Counted from the first letter of the stretch, positions 43,885 through 56,837 are shown. The stretch: 64,000 nucleotides of DNA from Ectobius pallidus (GCA_964059195.1 CAXKWD010000006.1:15616530-15680529), one strand, 5' to 3'. Notes: generated by a model from the letters alone, not told the origin. Translations and numbers: made by a program.

Positions 43885-45045
43885 TAAATGACAAAACAGT
43901 CGAATTTCATAATGCAATGTTCTCGACCTATACTCAACAGAGCTCTAAAACTACTGATCCCCCACCCACACTAACATGCGTCCCCATTTCCTGCCCAAGC
44001 TTTTAACTTGTAATAATTGCTTGAGTTTATGTTTGTTTTCTCGAACTACAGAAGGAAATGCTTAATCACTGCTTTAGTTCAGTTAATTGCTGTAAAACAC
44101 TCACTACAGGCATGCGTAATGTTAGAGATACTAAACAAAGTTATACGTTGGATTTAATGGACAAACATCTCTGCTAACTCATTTCAAACATGGGCCAGCT
44201 CAATAAACTGACACGTAAATGCTTTCATCACAATTATGTTCTTGCATTTATAGCAATTACTCAGATCCTTATCTTCTCCCTTCAGTTATCTGAATGATAC
44301 TCTTTCAAACAAAAACTGCTCAACTGATAGAGCTAAAATTTTTCATGAACATAATTTATTTAGCCGGAAAGAACATATAACAATCTGACTGGATATGTTT
44401 CACAGTCTAAATCAAGATGGTGATCGATTTAATAACTTGCGATGACAATTGGATTATGTTCCTTGCCGATATTAAAAATTACAGTGACTATTCCAGTCAT
44501 ACGCCGCGTGTTTGATATTGACCAATAACGTTTAGCAATTCCTAATTCCAAATGGTGATATAAACCAATCACGGCCGTTTATCTTACAATACTCTTGTAG
44601 GAATCGCCAGGATGCCGTTTTATCGTGTAAAATCATCTGCTTGTTAGTGGACACGGAAGTATCAGTGTGCAGTGATTAATAGTCACATGTTGCCACTACG
44701 CGGCACGAAAACAGATTATTTTATACAACATAACTTGTTTGGAAATTGCAATAATAGAAATGTAGGCTACATTGATTAAAAACACAATTTCGATTCGGTG
44801 CAAGCCAGTTCGTGTGCTTTTATTCGGTTCTGCTGTTAGCTTACCTGAATTAAGTTAACTAAGTCTTATGTGCACCATTGGTAGCACTGACCACAACATC
44901 GTAACTCGAATCGATTCATGGATGGTTGATTCATAGTATGCCGTGATCTCGCAGGTGTTAGTTTTGTTTTTATATAACGAAGCACGAAAGTAATTATTAT
45001 TTGTATAATCCGTTACATCTTTATTCATGGAATAGTCTTAATAAA
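43885..45045. other. No recognisable feature
   Basis: AT-rich non-coding sequence. Confidence 0.35.
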
Positions 45046-45052
45046 TCCAACT

Positions 45053-45129
45053 CGAGTTGACGAGTTCCATTAGATAAATTCGCCCCTGCTGCGCAGTCGC
45101 GAATCTATCGATAAACTCGTCAACTCTCG
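45053..45129. repeat. Imperfect 77-bp palindrome
   Basis: CGAGTTGACGAGTT (45053-45066) pairs with AACTCGTCAACTCTCG (45114-45129), and AGATAAATTCGC pairs with GCGAATCTATCG inside it. The centre is GC-rich (CTGCTGCGCAG). It may be a small hairpin MITE. Confidence 0.65.
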
Positions 45130-45670
45130 TGGGATTAGCTATGAGAAAAGCGTTGATAAAAATGAATTCGGGGACCACTTCATTATTTGAAATAATTTAA
45201 TTGAAGGATAGGTAGTGGAGAGCAGGATTGCGTTCATAGTCCATATATCTTTGTTTTTCAAGAAAAAACTGTGAAGGAGAAGTAATAGTAATTTTTCTAT
45301 AAAGTCTACAAAAGCAAAGGCAATGCCGTCTACGCGAGAAAATAAGTAGAATCCAGCCCGACAGCAGACATCAGAATTAGGCTGGCTGCTGCAGGAAGTT
45401 GGCCTACACTCCAGCGATTCATCGAGATACAGTACATGTTTTCTTCCTGACACTGGCGGAATGCGTGCGAGGTGAAGAGCAATCAGAGGTGGGAGTTGAA
45501 TTCACAGCGACGAACCATCTTCCCCTCCTGACAGCTGTAGCCGTATATCTTCGTCAACACAATGTAATTCCCATGAACAAAACATCTCCCCTTCAAATGG
45601 CAATATTTCGATAGTAGACTCGTCCACGTTACTGCGCATCTTTCTGAGCATATTCAGAAAGAAAAAAATG
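45130..45670. other. No recognisable feature
   Basis: Overlapping frames on both strands at 45139-45453 and 45399-45614 carry no known motif. Confidence 0.35.
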
Positions 45671-46123
45671 TACTGTAGGCCGGTATTCCACTAACCAAGT
45701 TATTTGGTCAAATCGTCTAGAAAAAAGAAAATGACCGCCCGTTGCTTCAAGGAAACCGTAATGGACGAGCATTTGAAGACTCTCTGCATGTCGTTACATT
45801 GGATCAAAGATTTCCCGGCAATCATAGCATAGAGGTCCAAAATGGTGGCTAAATATCGACTGTTTGAGAAGTAAACGGGGCCAAATTGTTGGTTTGATAC
45901 CAAATATGCTTATATATGATTATTCAGTATTTAATTCACATTTCAAAAATGACATACCGGTACTATATGCTATAGTAGTAATATAGGGATATATTTTAAA
46001 AAAAACCTGCAAGCTAACCTAAAGTCGTCTCACATAACCTTCAATGTAAACAATGATTCAGCCTGATTTTGTCATTTAGATATTTCTCAAATACAAAAAC
46101 ATTTATAAACTAATAAATTCATG

Positions 46124-46481
46124 ATAGATATGTAAGCTTTCATGAACCACAGATTATTGTCTCTGTTGGACATTACATAGGAGAAAAATTCCTCATGGTT
46201 CATGAAAGCTTACATATCTATCTTGTATGTTAACTGTACAATAACAGTGGGAGCCCGGTCACAAAAATCACTAATTGGTGTGCCTCACACTACTGCATAT
46301 GACATAACTTGTCTGTCTGTGAGGTGGACCATTAGGGCAGTTAGTCATAGGAGAGAAGTTCCATCTGGCGCTGTGAATTGAACTCCGGCTTAACTCAGTT
46401 GGTAGAGCATTGGCGCGAACAGCCAAAGGTCCTGGGTTCAAGTCCCAGTGTCGGAGGAATTTTTCTCCTATAATATTCTCA
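46124..46481 (+). mobile_element. 358-bp tRNA-like SINE-type insertion with two perfect inverted repeats
   Basis: A 13-bp target duplication TAATAAATTCATG lies at 46111-46123 and 46482-46494, and the duplicated neighbour block shows the uninterrupted site. A perfect 26-bp inverted repeat (46123-46148 and 46197-46222) sits at its 5' end, with the outermost base shared with the duplication. A perfect 18-bp inverted repeat ATAGGAGAAAAATTCCTC lies at 46177-46194 and 46454-46471. The 3' part is a tRNA-like sequence. Confidence 0.8.
46383..46457 (+). repeat. tRNA-like sequence (tRNA-derived, probably not a functional gene)
   Basis: The cloverleaf is recognisable: acceptor CTCCGGC/GTCGGAG, D-arm ACTCAGTTGGTAGAGCA (A box), perfect anticodon stem TTGGC/GCCAA, and T-arm CTGGGTTCAAGTCCCAG (B box GGTTCAAGTCC). 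The seven-base loop GCGAACA lacks U33, so decoding (nominal GAA) is doubtful. Its 3' edge merges into the 18-bp inverted repeat of the insertion. Confidence 0.65.
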
Positions 46482-47029
46482 TAATAAATTCATGCCATTA
46501 TATTATATACTGTTTACCATCGAAACTCAAATCTTCCGTAAAAGCCTGCATTTTCTACTTGGTATTGAGTAGACCCAATGTATGTACCGCATTAAAAAAT
46601 CACAAACATTAAAACAGTACCTTCATGGCAGAGCATTTATACTATTTAAGCCACATTTCGAAAGCGACATGCCAGAAGATATAAATATTGGCATAAAAAG
46701 GCCTTGCAAGCTAACCTAAACTCGTGCCATCAATAACATAACCTTCAATTTAAAGGAAGTAAAGATTCGGCCTTACTTCCTTATCATTTAGGTATTTCTG
46801 CAATTATGCTACAAAACATTTATATAAAACTAATGCCATTATAAAGATTTTTTTATGATTTAATCTTCGAAACTCAAGCTTTCTCTATAGCCTGGTATAC
46901 AGAGAAAAATGGTTTTGGTCAAAGCTGTTGGATGTAGTGTAATAGTGCATCTTTGATTCAAATATCGCCTGACAAGTTCTTGGTGAAGTTCTTGTCCAAT
47001 GCATTGTATAGTGGAATACCGGGCGTACC

Positions 47030-47965
47030 GACATGCCTCTCAGCGTCGTCTGAGCGTTCAATGCCGGCCATTGGCAAGGAACTGGTACGCTAGCAAGTAG
47101 CGTGCGCACCCTCAGGTGAACACAGCGCACAATGAAAGAGAATAAACACTGAGGGCTCTCCGGAATACTCATAATCAAATGTCTTGTTTGACTACAGAGA
47201 TAACTCTGTGTAGTACCTGTGTAAAAAATCAGTCAAGTAGAACACTTGCGATTTTGATATCGTATTTTATCTCCCATTAATATATTATTTTTAATGTGAG
47301 AATTTGATGCAATACTTTTATAACAAATGACTGTTAGGTTTTGCATCATTTCTAGAATTCTGAACGAACACTTCACTAATCTAATCATTGCCTCTCAACC
47401 ATAGCTGTGTTTTCACAAATGCTGAATGCTGTACTGTGTAGAATTCTGAAGTTCTAAGAATTGGAAAATATAATAATAATAGAAAAGCGCACAATGTGCA
47501 TGATTAGTTTGAGCAGAAAGCCGTGCTTTGCCTCTCGGGGCAAATCATCACATGATATATGTCACAAGTTCGGTGGCACAACGCACACACACAGCCCTCG
47601 TTTGGGATGTGATACGTTTTATTTTGACACACTAGGTGAATTGGAAAATATCAAGAGTAGAAGAAGTCATGTTGCATGTGAGGGTGCTATAAGCAAGAAG
47701 TCTGGTAATATCAGACATCAGGAATGCACAAATCTATTTACATCTCATGAATACATTTCAATTACGAAACTCAAAATCAGGGAATTGCTAACGTAAGATA
47801 TAGTCAAGTTGACAGTCTTAGTATTACTTAACCTAAAACCCAATAGAACTATCCTGCAAACTTCATGTCAAGAGGATACATAAACTTGAGTGACATTAGT
47901 CGATACTGAAAGCTGCGTTGCTCCACCAGATAAAATTTAAAATTAGAATTATTATTAATTATTTT
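47030..47965. other. No recognisable feature
   Basis: The 111-codon frame at 47461-47796 has no recognised domain and no supporting context. Confidence 0.35.
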
Positions 47966-47972
47966 TATATAT

Positions 47973-48175
47973 TACTAGCTTAAAAGGCCCGGCGTCGCTC
48001 GGGTTTTGTATTTTGTAAATGCGATAATAACTTATGAAGGACTTTCGATTTTCAAACTCTAGGTCTTTAAGGTCTTTATATAGGTATTTAGAATTTGAAA
48101 TGGGGAAGAACGACGTATCACTCACAAACTATTCCCTCAGAAAACGCTAGATAGGCTATAGCTTATTATAGCTTA
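47973..48175 (+). repeat. Interspersed repeat G, copy 2
   Basis: ACTAGCTTAAAAGGCCCGGC followed by GTCGCTCGGGTTTTGTATTT and CTTATGAAGGACTTTCGATT matches 27668-27890. It adjoins family F copy 3, which begins about 48178. Confidence 0.6.
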
Positions 48176-48177
48176 TA

Positions 48178-49082
48178 GCAGATCCCCACGGGTTCGCCCA
48201 CGATAATTTATCTAAAGATTAACAATTAAGAGCAAAATAATCAAAATATTACATTTATTAACACTTAGCACGCGAAACATTCATAGGTGTAAACTAAACG
48301 ATTGATAGGCCTAATTAATGAAACAGCTATAAATCTGGCTTTGAAGTGAATTTCACGATTAGAAAATAAATGGAAAAATTAAGTTTTTGGAATATAATGA
48401 GAATTGAAATCGATTAAACTCACGATAAAAAAGTGCGTAAATATATCTGACAGACAGAGAGACATTAGTTTTTATTTATATAGATGAAGAATGGAATAAG
48501 CCTACTGAGGCCGTGATTTCTATATTAATTTGTCCAGACTTATAATTCCGTTACATTTCAGGCAGATTTAACGTCCCTGCATAATATATTTTAATTACGA
48601 TTACATATAAAAATGTTGTAGCCAGGACCCCGAACTAAGCAAATTCCCCGGAATTTTCTGTAAACTATCTTTCATAAGAAGCATATTCCATGTCAAATAA
48701 AATATGTTTAACATTACCTTATCAACATCTCTAGCTTTTATAATAATATGAGATATCCATTGCCTTCCATAGCGATCGCGACGATATTATTTCCAAGGTA
48801 TGACAAGAATGGACAAAGCCACCTGTTCATTGATTTGAGAATTGAAATATATTACTGAAAACTGATGCTTCGAAAGCGTAAAAAATGCACGTTTTCTTGC
48901 CGTTTTTCACTCATAACTCGCGAACGAAGGCTAAAACTAAAAATGTAGTATGACAGAAACCTTCCCGGGAATGTACCCAACAACTTCTCCAAGTTTCATG
49001 GCGTTCGGATGAATGGTGTAGTAATGCATAAAGGACAGAGACACACACACACACATACATTCATTTTATATATATATATATA
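48178..49082 (+). mobile_element. Family F interspersed repeat, copy 3
   Basis: ATCCCCACGGGTTCGCCCAC with GATAATTTATCTAAAGATTA starts it, and the 3' half (TCGCGACGATATTATTTCC ... GGCGTTCGGATGAATGG ... CACACACATACATTCATTTT plus a TA run) mirrors 13020-13310 in reverse. The middle (48300-48770) is unique to this copy. Confidence 0.6.
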
Positions 49083-49089
49083 TTGGTAT

Positions 49090-52000
49090 TTGTAATAATT
49101 TTGTAATATTTGTATTTTTGTAATTTGTAATAATGATATAATTTTGTAATAAATACTATTAATAAATACAACTCGTTACTTGATATAAATACCTGGACAG
49201 CTTGAAAGCTACTCATGCCATCACTTAACTTACATTATGGCTATGTTATAAACACTAGTAGTGAATCTAGACATGTATAGAATCTGATGGCGCCGATACT
49301 TTGAAGCTGGACTGAAATGTGGTTACTTCCATCCGGAAAAATAGAAAAAAAGGAAGTTAGAAAAAATGATATTCATGTAATAGGAACGAAAGAAGATGTT
49401 TTACAATCTAGACTCGCACTCCATCTTCCTCTTTGTGTTCTTTTCTGCTTTATTTTCCATTTTCGCTCTGAGAAGTCACATTGTCACATCACGATGACAA
49501 ACGATGGTAAAATGTCTAGATGTTGAAATCATCTCTGTTCCCACATTGCAATGTAGTTTCACTTTATAACTTGTGTTCCTAACTTTTAAACAGCAAACAA
49601 TGGAAGTAAAGGAACGAGCGAAAGAATTTTATTGCTTGATATTTGAATTACAATTGCTACATCAACCAAACAAGTTGTCTGCTACAGCTTTCAAATAAAT
49701 GAAATCACAGAAATGCATTTGAATAAATATTTACTGTGGATATGGCGAGATATACTACTGGCTCGGCTTGTATTGTTCTCTGTCAATATTGAAATTGCAT
49801 TTTGAGTAAAATAATGCCGCATTCACTAAATATACAAATAAGTCTTCCACATTCTGCGAGTTTTATTTTCAAATCCACTGACTGGAGTTTTCATTGACTG
49901 CATGCGGTCTGCACTTCGTGATTATCACGACTAAAATGTAGCTTTTGTTTTACCAACCTCATTGTATATGTCTCTGAATTTAAATGTAATTTAAAATGAA
50001 GCTGTCAGAGAGAATAACTACACAATAGATCCTTATTAGGAAGAAACAGTGAAAAGAGACACATGAACGTGGTCCCCGTGATTATAACGCACAACGGTTT
50101 CAAGGGCTTCCCACCAAATTAGTAGAGGACACGTTCCAAGATTTCGGAAGCCATTTTTTCTTAGGAAATGTTTATAGGAAACTCCAAGAAAGGTTAGGTG
50201 GACTGGGACCCATGAAAGTAGATCAAATAGACAGAAAGCTCTCATTTGGAAGGAAAAATGACCAATCAATAATGTCCATCTCTCCGTTCCGCTTCCTGAC
50301 TTTCCTATTGATACCTGTATTCTTGAAGTATTTTAAATTTCATGTGTAAATCATAATTTTACTTTACTTAATAGCAACATGAAGTGAGATTCAAGTGAGA
50401 ATCTGCTAGTGTAGAAGCAAGAAGCAGGTTTCACGCTCAGTGCCTTAAGGTAATCCCCACTTATCTCATTACACACACGCATTAATGCACTGCACAAGAC
50501 CCAAGAGAAATTACTTCTCATCCACCCAAATGCATAGCAGAGATTACATTTTATCGGTTAACTAACTACTACAATATATCCACTACACAGAGGTAAAGAT
50601 TAAATTGCTTTAGCTGTTGACATAAATGGCAATATGAATAAAGCATTTTAAAACAGATAAAATGACATCCTGAATAATTTCCAACGTCAAGTGAAAATCT
50701 TCTGTAGAGACAATCAGAAACTTTGGAATAAGTGACAAAAAAAACTCCAAAATTTGTGTCCTTACATATACAGCGAGTCCCACGCAAGAGTTGGCCAATG
50801 ATGCGGGTTTCTGCGCCGCGGCGGGCACAGCTCCAACTCCCGAGCGATCGTGTGAAAAATCTACGCAAATAAAGTCGCGATCGGTGTAATGATTCAGGTT
50901 CTCACATTTACGTTTAAAATTACAATGAAAATAACCACGTACCTCATCACAAGAGATGTTGGAAATAATAATAATGTATGGGAAATTGACCTATACACTT
51001 TATTTTTCAAGATTCCCCATACATCCTAAAACAAGACGAAATGTTATATTTCTAGGGGACAAGTATGTTTTAGGTCGACAACATTCTCTGACTTTTTTAC
51101 TACTTTGTACATTTCCCCGATAATTTTGTTCCAAATGACTACCATGATTTTGTTCAAATTTTATATATAGAGCGTTATTGTTGGTGCAGACACCTAATAT
51201 TTTATTTGAAATATTTCGGATAAATTCTTTCAAGGGTAGCTAGCTATAAGTTAGCATTTAAGTTGTCTCTCAACAACATGGCTTATGTTGAAGCAACTGA
51301 TGGCAAACTCTGGCAATGCGGCCGATTTCTACGAGAGGCGAGAAATAGCAACATCTGTTGTTCAAATAGAGAAAGTTGTGTGACTATTTCATAACAGATT
51401 TTTGTTTTAATTTTTACACAATCTAACCTTGATTCATGCTGGGTTAGAGATCAGTATACTAAAAGGTTCGCATTATGTAAATCCCTCTCGACGGGTTTAT
51501 TTCGGTAGCAAAGCTAGGAACAATAGCTGTCGTTACTAATGAATGAAATGCACAACATGGACTGATGGCTGGTGGAAGTTAGGAAAGTATTCAGCAAATG
51601 TGAAGCTTTTAAATTCACGTATCTAATGAATAAATGATGGGTTCAAAGAGTACAGGCGATGCACTATTAATACGCTATTTACAAAACTTTCGGATTTTTT
51701 CATGACAAATTTTTGTTTGGGCACTAATGATAGGACTTCTTACGTATTTAAATTTGATAACACAGGTTATCATTCTTTAATTAAAATCTTGATAATTCAA
51801 ATACTTGGGTCGTTTATTATAAATTGTTAATGTGAAAGTCTATCAACATGAAGAACAAGATCAACCCTTAAGTCGTAATAATTATAAGAGATGAAAACTT
51901 AATTTGCTTACTTGCAGTACTTTATGGTACGAAATATTTATGAACTAAAAGAGGAATTTATTAGCAAGACAGATAATATTTTATTTTAAACAATTTTTCA

Positions 52001-53410
52001 ATTCAGATAATATTTTAGTTCAAACCGTGGTAGACTAATGTTGTAAGCGACACTAGACCGGAATGAAACAATATGTTTTACTTCTACACCATAGGTGAGC
52101 AACTGAGGGGAAACGTTTTAGTCCCCATCCCTTGCTGTGACGTAAGAAACCTGTTCTTCATGTTCAGTGTCACGTCGAAACTGCTTTATGCTGACGTCAA
52201 GGGCGACTGTAGTGGGAGAAATTCCCCTACTGCACAGTGACACAATGTGCCACAGATGCGCACCCATGTTCTACATTCTTGACGCGATATCCATGCCACA
52301 CTACTTCTGCCTCAATAATAAAAGGAACGGGAAAATAAACCAATAGCAATAGGCCTACGTTCAGGAATATATGAAATTTGCTGACAGCTGTCATGTATCG
52401 TCGTGTTGACTGAAAGTTTCCAACTCTTATGCTTTCTCCCCAATTATTATAATATATTTAAAATTCCTTTTTTAATGTTTTTTATTTGAGCAATCTAGGA
52501 CATCGGGACCCCAGCATCGCGGGGTCTGTGGGGCCTTCAGTTACGCCAGTGAGTGCCACTGTAATGTCGAAGTTTTTTTCAATTGTACTGTATTTCTATT
52601 TATAAGGAAAATGCGGGTTCTCTCTGAAGGGTGGTCAAATCTGACAGTAGGATCCAAGATGTATCTTTTACTATCACCTGGTTTCAACTGGCAACAGTGC
52701 ACACATAGATCGCCGCTTGTTACGTAAGGAAAACATCTGCCTTGCCATTAATTATGTGATCTACGTATTAATCACGACAACTTTATAGGGATAATACTTG
52801 TGGAGTAAATCACGGTCAAAGTTTATGGGTAAATTTCCCCCATGAGAATAGCACTCACTTGAGATAAACATAGTGTTTGAATTGGATCTGCAAAGTTATA
52901 TTGGTTGCACCCTGTATTCACTAGTTCAGTTGTATTCTACAGTTCTACGCGTTTCTATTATAGAGATTGCAAAATTCACAATTACATTTCTCATTTGACT
53001 GAACTCAACAGAAAATGTACCACCAACTTGCCACAGATGTCGTTTCCCGATGAACTTGAAATATGCCGACACAATAGCCAAGTAACAGCTTAGAGGTGTC
53101 TTAGTGGCTGTCACGCATATCAAGATAAAAGAGGGAGAAGTGGGATTCGCTTTATTGCATTCCTGGAGTGCGCGTTTGTTGTGTGCTGCTGGGATCTATG
53201 AAGTCACAGTGGCGGATTTCACAGGTAAAGTACATTGTTCTAATCTCAGCTTGCTTAAAATACACAATACAGTATATTATATTTCTTTATCTATTGAAGA
53301 AAGAAAAAATTATGCATGTAAGTTTCAAAAAGAATTATAGTTTGTTATGTTTTTAATTTATTTTATCAGATGACAGGTTTTCAAATCTCAATTTTTATTT
53401 TCAAATACAC
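49090..53410. other. 4.3 kb without recognisable features
   Basis: Several 60-100-codon frames exist (for example minus 50036-50269, 50569-50868, 51000-51233; plus 53104-53340), but none shows a domain, signal peptide or repeat I can support. A short palindromic GGGACCCCAGCATCGCGGGG segment lies near 52507. A host exon could be hidden here; composition alone does not show it. Confidence 0.35.
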
Positions 53411-53418
53411 AAAACTTA

Positions 53419-54030
53419 CCGTATTTTACGGACTATGAGACGCTCCGGACCATAAGTCGCACTTGATTTTAGGATGAAAATTTAAACGGAAAAAAATTTA
53501 ATGTGTTTCTAAACAAACAAAAAATAAAGGGTATAGTAACTATACTTTATTCCATAAACAAATTACAACCTTGTACAATGGAATCACTTCTAACTTAAAA
53601 TCTGCATTGTACGAAAATGTCTTCTGTACAGGTGGGACCGCGTAAATTTTAACTGAATTAAATACTGAAAATACTTTTACATCCATCTAACCCTCAATTC
53701 AGCATACAATAAGAGTAATGGGACAACGTTGGTTAGAAGTCATTGCCTTTATTTAAACCACTCGGTGGAGACAATTCCTTTCATACAAAAGAACTCAACG
53801 TTCCCTTCTTTAGCATTGTATACCTGGCTTCCAGCTACCCTCATTTTACGATTGTGACAAGTGCACTGATGTAGAATCTGTTCAAAATTTGTAAATATCT
53901 TATCGTTTACAAAACCTTGTTTATAACTATGGTATTACCGGCAATATTTACCATATAGTTTTTTAGTGTACTTCGGCCCATTAGACGCACCCAACTTTCA
54001 AGGCTCTCTTTTCAAGGAAAAAAGTGCGTC
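53419..54030. mobile_element. Probable MITE with GACGC(A/T)CC inverted ends
   Basis: The left end TACCGTATTTTACGGACTAT with GAGACGCTCCGGACCATAAG and GTCGCAC resembles a repeat start seen in many animal genomes. AGTGCGTCTTATGG at about 54025 is the inverse of its CCATAAGTCGCAC part, and CATTAGACGCACCC (53980-53993) also recurs. Ends are diverged; class not assigned. Confidence 0.5.
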
Positions 54031-54039
54031 TTATGGTAC

Positions 54040-54780
54040 ACACAAATGACTGCTACATTGCAAAGAGGAAGTATAGAGACTTAACACATAACGTACTGTA
54101 AAAAGATAAAATACAACGAAATTATTCACATTGAATAATTTATAACTTAAGTTATTATAAGTTATATACAAAATTGAAACAACTATATACGCAGAAAGAA
54201 CTTAAACACAAAAGTGAAAATGTGAAGACAGATAAAGTTTAAAGGTTAGATATAAAATATTATTATTAAATTTCTACTGCTTAACTAAGAAAATTCTGGG
54301 TAAGACTTAGCAAAAGAATTGTACTGTCGTGGTCAAAATTAATTATATGCTTGGATTTGGTTCTGTTAAGAGAAATTTTTTATTAAGACTTGTTTAGTAA
54401 TGTCTTCAGTTACAGAAGTATGATGGTTTTTATGACAGTTTTTTAATAAACATCATTCATAAATTCGTTCTATAGTCATAACATTAAATTAGCTTTGTTG
54501 GATATTAAATACTGTAATTATTCTTTATGTACCTCTTCAGCATGTGATGCCATATTGCAAAACTGATGGAACTATTGCTAAGAACACTAATTTTAGCACA
54601 GAAGTCGTTAAATATCAACATAGTCTAACAAAGTTATAATATATTGTTTTCCTTAACTTGTTACATGAAAGTACTTAGATGGGAGGCCTGAGGTCTTAGC
54701 TGGTGAACCCGCATTCCTTCCGATTATAACGAGAATTTTAACGCCTATGTTATTTTTTATTAAAAATGTTCACTAGCGGC
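54040..54780. other. No recognisable feature
   Basis: AT-rich non-coding sequence. Confidence 0.35.
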
Positions 54781-54799
54781 TCTTCTTCGAGTATCTTAA

Positions 54800-55370
54800 C
54801 TTAACCTAACAACGTCACACCCCCGGTTGCGTCCCTTTATAAGTTCCCCGGTTCGAATCCAGCTGAGGGTAGCGTTATGAAGGTGCAGATAAGCCTTTTG
54901 AACAGGCCTTACGCAATCCTTGTTTATTTTCTTACGCAATCGTTTTCTTACGTATGAGACGTTAAGGTCTTTTGTTTCAGTCAAGTGGCCTGTGAGGTCA
55001 TAGTACTCTCTTTCCCGGCGTATGTGAGGTTAGGTCTTTTGGTTCAATCATGTGATCTGTGACATCACACCTTCAACGCTGTACCTGCAGAGAAGCCTTT
55101 TTAACCGGTGTGACGTCTTTCTTCGTTTACTTAAACAACTGTATTCGTACGCATGTGAGGTTAGACCTATTGGTTCAGTCATGTTATTTGTGACGTCACA
55201 CCCTCAAATGTAGATCCGGAACTCTGTTATGTACTTGCCGATAAGTAGGCCTATTTGAACCGTTCTTACGCCCTCCTCCTTTGTTTTCTTAAACAATTGC
55301 CTTCTTTCGTATGTTAGCTTACACCTTTGGGATCAGTCACGTGGTCTGTGACCCACAACTCTATCAACAT
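54800..55370. repeat. Degenerate tandem array, units of about 70-160 bp
   Basis: ATGTGAGGTTAGGTCTTTTG with GTTCA(A/G)TCATGTGATCTGTGACATCACACC recurs in modified form at about 54952, 55020, 55153 and 55310, each followed by a GAAGCC(T)TTTT.AACCG stretch and a TTTTCTTA.ACAAT stretch. A B-box-like GGTTCGAATCC is present at 54850-54860, so the units may derive from a tRNA-like repeat. Confidence 0.6.
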
Positions 55371-55759
55371 ACATCCCAGGGATCCTCGCTTCTTGTGTTA
55401 AATTATGATGCCATCAGAGTGACAAGTCTCACCAAGAGAGAGATGGAAGCAACAGCCCTGTAGTTAGGACCTTATCAAAGTAACTTACATACTTCAGAGA
55501 TACATCCAATCCTACATTAATATTACTGAACGGACCTGCCATTTTGTTTGGAGGTAAACTTCAATAAATCTACTCTTGCGCTTGGCGATTTTAGGTTTTA
55601 TTTAAATGCGTGCTTTGTTCAGTAGAACGAGAACGAGATGGAGAGCGAGAGAGAGGCGCACGTTTTTGGCAAGTCCTCTGATAGGCTATTTTGTTAGACG
55701 GTAAATTTGAATTTACGCTTTGCACAAAAAGGTTACAACTGTGAAATTCCTTCTCAGGT

Positions 55760-56470
55760 AGGCAATTGTTTTTATTAATTTGTTATCCAATTCACACATA
55801 TTTTTCTATCCCGAAGCGAGGACCAACACTCACAAGTTTTCCTCTACCCTAACCAACGAATTTGAGAACGTGTTCGATTCAAAATTCGCCAGATTTTCTC
55901 ATCCCGGAATTGTATTTAGTAATTTTGTCATCCAACCTCCAAACATTCACATGAGTTTCTCTACGCAAACGCTGTAATTGGTTATTTTTAAAACTCACAA
56001 TATTTTCTCTACCTGGAGTTTAGTGTTTCCGGATTAGCAAAATTCTGTCTACCAAAAAAATGCTTTTAGTAAAACGTTATCAAAACTTTCTCTACTTAAA
56101 CAGCGCACTTAGTTATTTTCTCATTTGTGACCTAAATATTCGCCAAATTTGTTCTACCCGAACACTGTGGTCAGTTATTTTCTCGCCTGTGTTTCAAACG
56201 ATCACAAGATTTTGTCCATTCAGACGGTGTGTTTACATTTTTGTCACAATCGTTAGAAACATTCCCAAGATTTTTATGTTCCCAAACGCTATGCTTACTT
56301 ATTTTAATTCTGTTACAAATTATTCGCAAGAAGTTCTCTACCCAGCCTTAAGATTTTCTCCATTCAGACGATTTGTTTACTTATTTTTTAATGTTGTGAA
56401 TTTCTCGTGTACGATACAACATTTGCAAGATTTCCTTCAGCTGAATATTGTCCACATGGGAGCTCTACGC
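55760..56470. repeat. Highly degenerate tandem array, period about 70 bp
   Basis: TTTTCTCTACC (or variant), AAACGCTGT, TTAGTTATTTTCTCATT and ATTCGCAAGA recur in that order roughly ten times. A 146-codon frame (56060-56500) across it is repetitive and not a gene. Confidence 0.6.
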
Positions 56471-56837
56471 GAGCTCTTTCTCTCAAACAGTTTCGAGTAA
56501 TTCTGGTTCCAAGAAAAATATTCATAACTTCCTGTTATTTAGCCCTTGTTCTGTATCCAGTTAGTGTGAGATGACGTGTGTGGGCTGTGTTGTTTGTGTT
56601 CATCATTGTTTGGAGCATAGTTTCTGCAATGCTATTACAAGAGCGGTGCAAGTCTTGTCTGCGTTGTGTGTGCACTGTGTGTTCTTTTCCTGTAAATATG
56701 TTATTCAGGGGATCGTACCAACCAGGCATTCGCTTACGAGCGAGGGAAATCCCTGAAAATCTAACTCAGATATGGTGGCAATGGGATATTGCTCCAGCCT
56801 ATAAGGCTGCCTGCCGATGGACTATACCGGATGTTCG

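Larger units (their letters stand above)
45677..47024. mobile_element. Composite element with GGTATTCCACTA termini and an internal duplication
   Basis: GGCCGGTATTCCACTAACCAA at the left is mirrored by ATAGTGGAATACCGGGC at 47005-47021. Inside, the block 45920-46120 (ACATTTCAAAAATGACAT, GCAAGCTAACCTAAA, CATAACCTTCAATGT) is repeated at 46640-46845, diverged. The first block carries the 46124-46481 insertion; the second shows the empty site. No ORF is present. Confidence 0.55.

Noticed and set aside
46383..46457. Functional tRNA gene
   Set aside because: U33 is missing, the acceptor stem merges with an inverted repeat, and the sequence lies inside a mobile insertion.
49090..53410. Possible host exons among 60-100-codon frames
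   Set aside because: No domain, splice context or codon pattern that I can support by eye.
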